Below are positions 5,486 through 9,779 of a stretch of DNA of 9,779 nt, one piece after another. Where the stretch lies: positions 1-9,779 of the forward strand of contig DFBT01000027.1 of the NCBI GenBank assembly GCA_002366725.1, read 5' to 3'. Positions within the stretch are counted from its first letter, which is position 1. Each line of letters begins with the position of its first letter. Below the pieces are notes generated by a model, which made no database searches, was not told the DNA's origin, and saw nothing but the letters and a program-made list of their open reading frames with translations. A program made the position numbers and the translations under genes. The DNA comes from Caldifarciminota bacterium UBA3073 (GTDB lineage: Bacteria; Hydrothermota; UBA3073).

Positions 5486-5518
5486 CCATCTCAAGATCCG
5501 TTCCATCTCAAGACCCGT
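5486..5518. repeat. 16-bp direct repeat, two copies 17 bp apart
   Basis: ccatctcaaga-y-ccgt occurs at 5486-5501 and 5503-5518, differing only at one pyrimidine. It lies 25 bp upstream of plsY, in the 312-bp spacer to the DUF362 gene. Confidence 0.7.
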
Positions 5519-5523
5519 CCACA

Positions 5524-5574
5524 GGATCCGTATGGATATGGGCAGGTCACAGACTCGCATGGGATCCGTATGGA
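5524..5574. repeat. 13-bp direct repeats and a shared repeat word
   Basis: ggatccgtatgga is perfect at 5524-5536 and 5562-5574. Between them tatgggcagg (5537-5546) is the exact reverse complement of cctgcccata at 2212-2221, and ggatccgta resembles gggtccgta at 2223-2231. The spacer therefore carries the same repeat family as the one upstream of the secretin. No gene is seen in 5462-5773. Confidence 0.65.
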
Positions 5575-5662
5575 ATGGACAAGATAAAAACCATTAAGTT
5601 ATTTCCAAGCGTGTTCTGTAATTACTTAATTACCCAATAACCTAATGACTGTTTTTGATATA

Positions 5663-5757
5663 ATCTGTGAACATCTGTGTTCACCCTGTTAAATAGAAAC
5701 GCTCTTTAGCAACAACCTGACATTTTTTGAGTTATTTAACAGGGTGAATCTGTGGTT
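5663..5757. repeat. Interrupted ATCTGTG tandem repeat
   Basis: ATCTGTGAAC (5663-5672) and ATCTGTGTTC (5673-5682) are adjacent 10-bp units. A third, ATCTGTGGTT, follows at 5748-5757, after a 65-bp block that is framed by the inverted repeat listed separately. Confidence 0.6.
5680..5748. repeat. 16-bp perfect inverted repeat, hairpin element
   Basis: ttcaccctgttaaata (5680-5695) and its exact reverse complement (5733-5748) flank 37 bp with no coding potential. It lies about 25 bp beyond the DUF362 stop. It may be a MITE-like hairpin element. It lacks a T run after either arm, so I do not call it an intrinsic terminator, although a long stem at a 3' end could protect the DUF362 mRNA. Confidence 0.7.
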
Positions 5758-5773
5758 AATACATTTTTTGGGA

Positions 5774-6823
5774 TTACGAGAGATCAATCAGGTCATAGAT
5801 TTCGTTTCCCAAACCCATCTTTTCGGCATGTCTTGTCTGGATTCCCATATCAATGTGCGGTCGCAGACTAGTCATCATTCCACCTGTTTTTTTCTCCACC
5901 ATATCGATGGATGCCTTATCTATTGCGACGGGGTCAAAGGATGCCATAAAACCAATGTCGGGACATAGCGGTGCCCCCTGCATGGGATTACAGTCACACA
6001 AGGGCGTGATACTCGTGAGAAAGTTTATACATGCGAGCCTCTTCCCCTTTACAACACCGAGGGCAGCCTCTGCGATGCTTTCCTGTACAAGCTTTGAATC
6101 ATTTCCCCAGTTTATCTTTATTGCATTCTGTGGGCACACCGATAAGCAGGTAGCACATCCTATACATCTCTCCGGGTTTATTGTAGCATAATCTCCCAGG
6201 GAAATGGCATCTTCGGGGCACCATTGTACGCACACACCGCAGAGATTGCATCTCTTCTGGTTTACAAAGGGATGGACACCAGAATGAATGAAGAGTTTAT
6301 CGGCCTTTGCGATTCCACCCATACCGAGGTTCTTAATTGCACCTCCGTATCCCGTAAGTTCATGTCCTTTGAAGTGAGATAGAAGAAGGATCGAATCGGC
6401 GTAGTATATGGCGGATGCAACCTTCACCCTCTTGAGATGATTTCCATTGACCGATACCTCTTTGTAATCCTGTCCCCGCAACCCATCCGCAATTATTATT
6501 GGCAGTCCAACTGCGGAGAACCCGTTGTGGACGGCGCGCATTATATACGACGGTGCATTTCTCCTTGAACCCACATAGAGTGTCGTCGTATCCGCAAGAA
6601 AGAAATCCACTCCCGTCTCACCCAGTATATTTATAATCTCCCTCACATAGACGGGGGGGATAAAGAAGGGAGAATCCTCACCCAGATGCATCTTTATGGC
6701 GGCGATATCTCCCTTTTTGAATGTGCCTGGGATATTGCTCTCTTTTATGAGTTTTGCAATTCTCTCGTATACGCGCTCCTTACCCTTCTCTCCGAAGTCT
6801 ATGAAATATACCTTGCTCTTCAT
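5774..6823 (-). CDS. DUF362 protein with two [4Fe-4S] ferredoxin motifs
   Basis: A 349-residue iron-sulfur protein, cytosolic, with no signal peptide or membrane segment. The DUF362 part covers most of the chain, with the hallmark SHFKGHELTGYGGAIKNLGMGG at about 149-170. A ferredoxin-type insert follows: C192-x2-C195-x2-C198-x3-C202-P and C220-x2-C223-x2-C226-x3-C230-P, a complete pair of cubane-binding sites. Four more cysteines (C265, C276, C278, C287) follow, three of them in CDCNPMQGAPLC, and could hold another centre or be redox active (inference). The family is common in anaerobes; its reaction is not established, and an electron-transfer role is only a guess. The start at 6823 has a weak AAAGAT ribosome site, but the promoter upstream is a perfect consensus, with a leader of about 36 nt. 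The gene looks monocistronic. Confidence 0.9.
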   Translation of the reverse strand: MKSKVYFIDFGEKGKERVYERIAKLIKESNIPGTFKKGDIAAIKMHLGEDSPFFIPPVYVREIINILGETGVDFFLADTTTLYVGSRRNAPSYIMRAVHNGFSAVGLPIIIADGLRGQDYKEVSVNGNHLKRVKVASAIYYADSILLLSHFKGHELTGYGGAIKNLGMGGIAKADKLFIHSGVHPFVNQKRCNLCGVCVQWCPEDAISLGDYATINPERCIGCATCLSVCPQNAIKINWGNDSKLVQESIAEAALGVVKGKRLACINFLTSITPLCDCNPMQGAPLCPDIGFMASFDPVAIDKASIDMVEKKTGGMMTSLRPHIDMGIQTRHAEKMGLGNEIYDLIDLS

Positions 6824-6865
6824 TGCTATCTTTCGGTGATCTGCTTAGATGACTCGGGCTTTTTT

Positions 6866-6894
6866 ATTATAACACAGTTATAGTATTTTGTCAA
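6866..6894 (-). promoter_or_regulatory. Consensus sigma70 promoter for the DUF362 gene
   Basis: Read on the minus strand, TTGACA (6894-6889) and TATAAT (6871-6866) are separated by 17 bp. Both boxes are perfect. Transcription should start near 6859, about 36 nt before the ATG at 6823. Confidence 0.85.
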
Positions 6895-6919
6895 GGAAAT
6901 TTTGTGAGCACCAAAAAAC

Positions 6920-6948
6920 TTGACAAATCCCCTTTTTTGTATTATAAT
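6920..6948 (+). promoter_or_regulatory. Consensus sigma70 promoter for the plus-strand cluster
   Basis: TTGACA (6920-6925) and TATAAT (6943-6948) are separated by 17 bp; both are perfect. Transcription should start near 6955, giving a leader of about 60 nt before 7016. Its -35 box is 25 bp from the -35 box of the divergent promoter, so one regulator bound between them could affect both. Confidence 0.85.
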
Positions 6949-7015
6949 GATAGTTGATTATTATAACCTCTGTTACCATTTTAAAAATGAGTCGGTATAT
7001 TTTTTGGGATAATAA

Positions 7016-7498
7016 ATGCAGGCGATGATTGTTTTATTTCTTCTATCTGTGGTTGGCGTTGGGGATGGGCATTTATGCTTAAAGATAGACAATGATTATA
7101 AGGCAAATCCACGGGGAATAGAGAGTCACGATACAAGTGGAATTAGGAAGTCTACAAGTACGGAGCATTTAGTGGAAGGATTGGGTGGTTTAATTGGAGG
7201 GATAGCTGGTGGGGCATTGGTGGGATTAATTTCATATGCTGAGATGATAGACTCTCCTTTCCTACGGGATAAGGAAAAAGAAGATATTATTGGATATGCA
7301 GCGATTCCAGCCGTCTTAATAGGTATACCATTTGGCACGGCAGCTGGTGTGAGCATAGCCGGAACACTTATGGGGCAACATGGTTCATTTAAGGGGGCAT
7401 TGCTTGGTGCATATTTGGGTTTTACGGGTGTTGGTTGTCTTTATTTTGGTGCTGTAATAACCATACCGCTTGGTGCTGTGTGGGGGTATAATAAGTGA
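7016..7498 (+). CDS. Glycine-zipper-like membrane protein of unknown function
   Basis: A 160-residue protein, not recognised. It has an N-terminal signal-like segment (MIVLFLLSVVGVG from residue 4), a polar stretch of about 40 residues, and then glycine-rich hydrophobic segments: LGGLIGGIAGGALVGLISY (about 55-73), AAIPAVLIGIPFGTAAGVSIAGTLMG (about 94-119) and ALLGAYLGFTGVGCLYFGAVITIPLGAVWG. G-x3-G spacing of this kind packs helices tightly, as in glycine-zipper proteins. The ATG at 7016 has only GGGAT as a ribosome site; the ATG at 7025 is an alternative start that removes three residues and gives an equally good signal segment. It is the first gene after the consensus promoter at 6920-6948 and lies 19 bp before the beta-barrel gene, so it is probably co-transcribed. 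Confidence 0.75.
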   Translation: MQAMIVLFLLSVVGVGDGHLCLKIDNDYKANPRGIESHDTSGIRKSTSTEHLVEGLGGLIGGIAGGALVGLISYAEMIDSPFLRDKEKEDIIGYAAIPAVLIGIPFGTAAGVSIAGTLMGQHGSFKGALLGAYLGFTGVGCLYFGAVITIPLGAVWGYNK

Positions 7499-7517
7499 CT
7501 TTTTTAAAGGAGGAGGT

Positions 7518-8012
7518 ATGAGTACATTTTTACTTCTTCTGGTCCTGGTTTCGGAGGGACCGGGGCCGGAGGTCTCAGATGCCTCGGAGTATGTGTTTGG
7601 GACTGGTGCTCAATGGTCACTCCTTTCGTCATTCCTCCCCTGTCTTTCTATCAGGTATTGGGGAGATAAAAATTTTGGAATTCAGGGTATGATAACCGCT
7701 CTGATGACCGAGAAAGAGGAAGGTATGTTTTATGTGGGATTGCGTGGAATGTCTCGGGTAATCAGGAGACTCCGTGAAGGCGGAAAGGTGAGCCCTTACC
7801 TCGGATTGGGCGTAGGTTACCGACAAGATAAATATAGAGGCAAGGAGAACAAGCAAGGTTTGGGAATGGAGCTCTTTTCGGGAATTGAATGGTATACACA
7901 TGAGTTTGTCTCTTTTAATATTGACTTTGGTGTTCGTTACGCCCCAGCGAGTTTAACGGGTGTTCCATGGAGGATTGGTATTGGAGGTGGTGGGATAATA
8001 TATTTCTTTTGA
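7518..8012 (+). CDS. Small outer-membrane beta-barrel-like protein
   Basis: A 164-residue exported protein. The signal peptide is MSTFLLLLVLVSEG. The rest shows alternating amphipathic strands: QWSLLSSFLPCLSIRYWG, FGIQGMITALMTE, MFYVGLRGMSRVI, VSPYLGLGVGYRQDKY, GLGMELFSGIEWYT, FVSFNIDFGVRYAP and WRIGIGGGGIIYFF, ending on phenylalanine as many outer-membrane barrels do. PYLGLGVGY is typical of OmpW/OprF-like small eight-stranded barrels, but I cannot name a family. The start is fixed by a very strong ribosome site, AAAGGAGG, 4 nt before ATG 7518; the open frame upstream to 7470 overlaps the preceding gene and is ignored. It stands in the plus-strand run with a PAP2 phosphatase 33 bp downstream. 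Confidence 0.78.
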   Translation: MSTFLLLLVLVSEGPGPEVSDASEYVFGTGAQWSLLSSFLPCLSIRYWGDKNFGIQGMITALMTEKEEGMFYVGLRGMSRVIRRLREGGKVSPYLGLGVGYRQDKYRGKENKQGLGMELFSGIEWYTHEFVSFNIDFGVRYAPASLTGVPWRIGIGGGGIIYFF

Positions 8013-8023
8013 GGTGGATTTAG

Positions 8024-8040
8024 CTCCTTTTGATAAGGAG
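8024..8040 (+). promoter_or_regulatory. Hairpin covering the PAP2 gene ribosome site
   Basis: ctcctt (8024-8029) is perfectly complementary to aaggag (8035-8040), with a 5-nt loop. AAGGAG is the Shine-Dalgarno of the GTG start at 8046, 5 nt away. The stem would hide it and could tie PAP2 translation to ribosomes ending the upstream gene at 8012. Confidence 0.5.
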
Positions 8041-8045
8041 ATTTC

Positions 8046-8759
8046 GTGTTTTTCATTCTAATAATTTGTTCTATTCCCCTTCAAAACGACTCCATCCGCA
8101 CCTGGGATATTAATTCTCTCGACTATTGGGAGGGTATATGTTCGGACGGGGGATATGTGCTCTCCTCCCCCGTGAGGTGGAGCGGGGGAGATTGGCTTAA
8201 ATGCGGCTTGTTTTTGGGAACTACCGGCGGTCTTATGTGTCGGGATGAAGAGATGCGTGATTGGTTTCAACGACGGCGGAGCTCCACATCAAACAGGATT
8301 TCTTCGGGGATAGAACCATTGGGCGCTGAGGGGGCTGTAGTGGCATTGGGCACGGTGTATTTGAGTGGATGTCTTTTGCACGATGCAGCATTAAAAAGAA
8401 CTGCCCTTCTTTGTGGTGAGAGCGCTCTGGTCTCGGGTGTCGTTGTTGGAGCTCTCAAAATTCTTGCCGGAAGAGCGCGTCCTTATAAAGACGAAGGAGC
8501 ATATTCCTATTCTCCCTTCAACATTTGTGCGTCTTATCAATCTCTTCCCTCCGGCCATACTTCAACTGCCTTTGCGATAGCATCGTGCCTGGCAGACGAT
8601 TGTGAAAATAAATTGGTCGGGGTAATGTGCTATGGGATGGCTATTTTGGTTGGACTCGCAAGGATCCACGATAACGAGCACTGGATATCCGATGTCTTCC
8701 TGGGGGGTGTTATAGGAATCGGAGTGGGAAAAACGATCAGCAAACTACACGGGAGATGA
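8046..8759 (+). CDS. PAP2-family phosphatase (phosphatidic acid phosphatase type 2)
   Basis: A 237-residue membrane phosphatase. The three-part catalytic signature is complete: K138-x6-R145-P146 (KILAGRARP), P168-S-G-H171-T and R206-x5-H212-x3-D216 (RIHDNEHWISD). H212 is the expected nucleophile and H171 the acid/base. Such enzymes release phosphate from phosphatidate, PG-phosphate, undecaprenyl diphosphate or lipid A; the sequence does not say which. The active-site loops face the periplasm in this family. The N-terminus is hydrophobic (MFFILIICSIPL) and may be a signal peptide, followed by a roughly 70-residue non-conserved region before the PAP2 domain; segments near 97-112, 124-141, 190-206 and 217-230 look membrane-embedded. 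GTG is the start, with AAGGAG 5 nt before it inside a predicted hairpin. A link with plsY lipid metabolism on the other strand is conceivable but not shown. Confidence 0.9.
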   Translation: MFFILIICSIPLQNDSIRTWDINSLDYWEGICSDGGYVLSSPVRWSGGDWLKCGLFLGTTGGLMCRDEEMRDWFQRRRSSTSNRISSGIEPLGAEGAVVALGTVYLSGCLLHDAALKRTALLCGESALVSGVVVGALKILAGRARPYKDEGAYSYSPFNICASYQSLPSGHTSTAFAIASCLADDCENKLVGVMCYGMAILVGLARIHDNEHWISDVFLGGVIGIGVGKTISKLHGR

Positions 8760-8829
8760 GAGACCCCTTCTTCAGTTTGGTGTCAGCTAAAATTGAGATT
8801 TTGCATAAGAAGAACCCTAAAAGGATAGA

Positions 8830-9779
8830 ATGAATGTAAATGAACTAAAGAAGAGAGCAAATTGGCTGATAAAGGCGAGATTCTATGTGATTTGCATTCT
8901 TACCGTTGTGGGAGTCACTCAGTCTATAATCCTCAGTCCAGAAGGGTACTTGGAGCTACTCAGACCAGTTTCTTTTCTCGTTCTTATTATTCTGGCGTGT
9001 AATTTTTTATACATTACTATTCTCAAAAAACGGAGATGGAATTTAGAGGGTTTGAATATATTTGTGCATGCCCAGCTCATTTTTGATATTATCATAATCA
9101 CGATATTGATACATTTCAGTGGGGGGATAGAAAGTTCCTGTTTTATAGTATATCTGTTCATCATTTTTGGCGCAAGTTTACTTCTTTACCCAATCTCCAC
9201 ATATTTCGTAGCTACTTTGAGTACGGTCTGTTATGCCCTGTTACTCTTACTGGAGTATCGTGGTATCGTAAGTCCGGTGGCAATTTTGGATTTTCGGGCT
9301 TGGGTCTGGAGACCCGGGCTTATACTTTCTACCTTTGTTTTTAGAACGGGAAGTTTTTATATTGCAGCCATCTTTTCGAATTATCTCTCTCGCATATTGA
9401 AGAGAAAGAGTGAGGAACAGGAAAAATCATACCAGCTTCAACAACTTTTCATATCGATACTTACACACGACTTGAAAAATTTCCTGCAGTTGATTTTGGG
9501 GTATACACAGATGGCGGCGAAGACCAAGAATATGGAGCACCTGAAAAGGGCGCAAGAAGCCGTGAGAAAAATGAATAGTATCATCGATAATGCAAAGCTC
9601 TATTCAGAACTCAGGGAAAAGGAATATGAAGAGAAATTTGAAAGAAAAAATCTTTACGAGATAGTGGAGAAAACGGTGAAAATTTTTGAAGTCAAGAGAG
9701 AAATAGAGATACATTGTGAGGATAAAAACTGTATCGTGCGAGCCTCTCCAACATTGGAGAATGTTTTTTATAACCTAAT
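8830..9779 (+). CDS. Sensor histidine kinase, PilS-like, cut by the window end
   Basis: The frame is open from ATG 8830 to the window edge, 316 codons plus 2 nt, so the C-terminus is missing. The N-terminal half holds about six membrane helices (near 16-36, 48-66, 78-96, 105-121, 123-142, 163-185); HFSGGIESSCFIVYLFIIFGASLLL at 95-119 is the hallmark of the PilS-type N-terminal domain. A short coiled-coil linker (KRKSEEQEKSYQLQQ) leads to the phosphorylation site H213 in SILTHDLKNFLQ, where the usual H-E-x-x-N-P is H-D-L-K-N without the proline. The window ends at SPTLENVFYNL, which runs into the N box; the ATP-binding G boxes must follow. The start has AAGGAT 5 nt upstream. PilS-type kinases signal to NtrC-type regulators, so one is expected just downstream. 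The 70-bp gap after PAP2 holds no clear promoter or terminator. Confidence 0.88.
   Translation, partial: MNVNELKKRANWLIKARFYVICILTVVGVTQSIILSPEGYLELLRPVSFLVLIILACNFLYITILKKRRWNLEGLNIFVHAQLIFDIIIITILIHFSGGIESSCFIVYLFIIFGASLLLYPISTYFVATLSTVCYALLLLLEYRGIVSPVAILDFRAWVWRPGLILSTFVFRTGSFYIAAIFSNYLSRILKRKSEEQEKSYQLQQLFISILTHDLKNFLQLILGYTQMAAKTKNMEHLKRAQEAVRKMNSIIDNAKLYSELREKEYEEKFERKNLYEIVEKTVKIFEVKREIEIHCEDKNCIVRASPTLENVFYNL

Noticed and set aside
5470..5494. Promoter for plsY
   Set aside because: A CATAAT box and a TTGAGA box exist on the minus strand, but they are only 13 bp apart, too close for sigma70.
5659..5664. Plus-strand TATAAT as a promoter
   Set aside because: No -35-like sequence lies 16-18 bp upstream and no plus-strand gene follows.

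Overview
The window looks like a genome fragment from an uncultured, Gram-negative-type bacterium, possibly one of the candidate phyla such as WOR-3/Stahlbacteria. The envelope content supports two membranes: a secretin, a lipoprotein and two probable outer-membrane beta-barrel proteins. The intergenic spaces are full of short palindromes and G/C-tract repeats of a kind I associate with such genomes. The taxonomic guess is inference and weak; no marker gene settles it.

Layout. On the minus strand, read right to left from 6823: a DUF362 / two-[4Fe-4S] ferredoxin-type protein (5774-6823); a 312-bp repeat-rich spacer; plsY (4832-5461), whose frame runs without a stop into a tRNA-Leu(CAA) gene (4809-4894); a small exported beta-barrel-like protein (4245-4784); a single-gene mobile element with an IS200-like/RAYT tyrosine transposase between two inverted REP-like hairpins (3637-4212); an FAD-dependent DAO-family oxidoreductase (2416-3600); a 297-bp spacer holding four palindromes and a (GGGG-N4) tandem repeat; a short secretin (913-2118); and a lipoprotein (48-911) that starts 1 nt after the secretin stop.

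At 6824-7015 the strand switches. Two divergent sigma70 promoters stand back to back, each with perfect TTGACA and TATAAT boxes and a 17-bp spacer. The plus-strand promoter leads into a compact run: a glycine-zipper-like membrane protein (7016-7498), a small beta-barrel protein (7518-8012), a PAP2-family phosphatase (8046-8759) and a PilS-like sensor histidine kinase (8830 to the window end, cut in the N box).

How the genes may work together. Secretin and lipoprotein look like a two-gene outer-membrane unit. plsY makes the first acyl-glycerophosphate of membrane lipids. The plus-strand cluster is an envelope-maintenance or sensing set: lipid-phosphate phosphatase, two exported proteins and a membrane sensor kinase whose response regulator should lie just beyond the window. 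The most notable points are the plsY/tRNA-Leu overlap, the REP-flanked transposase, the twin consensus promoters and the quadruplex-type tandem repeat.
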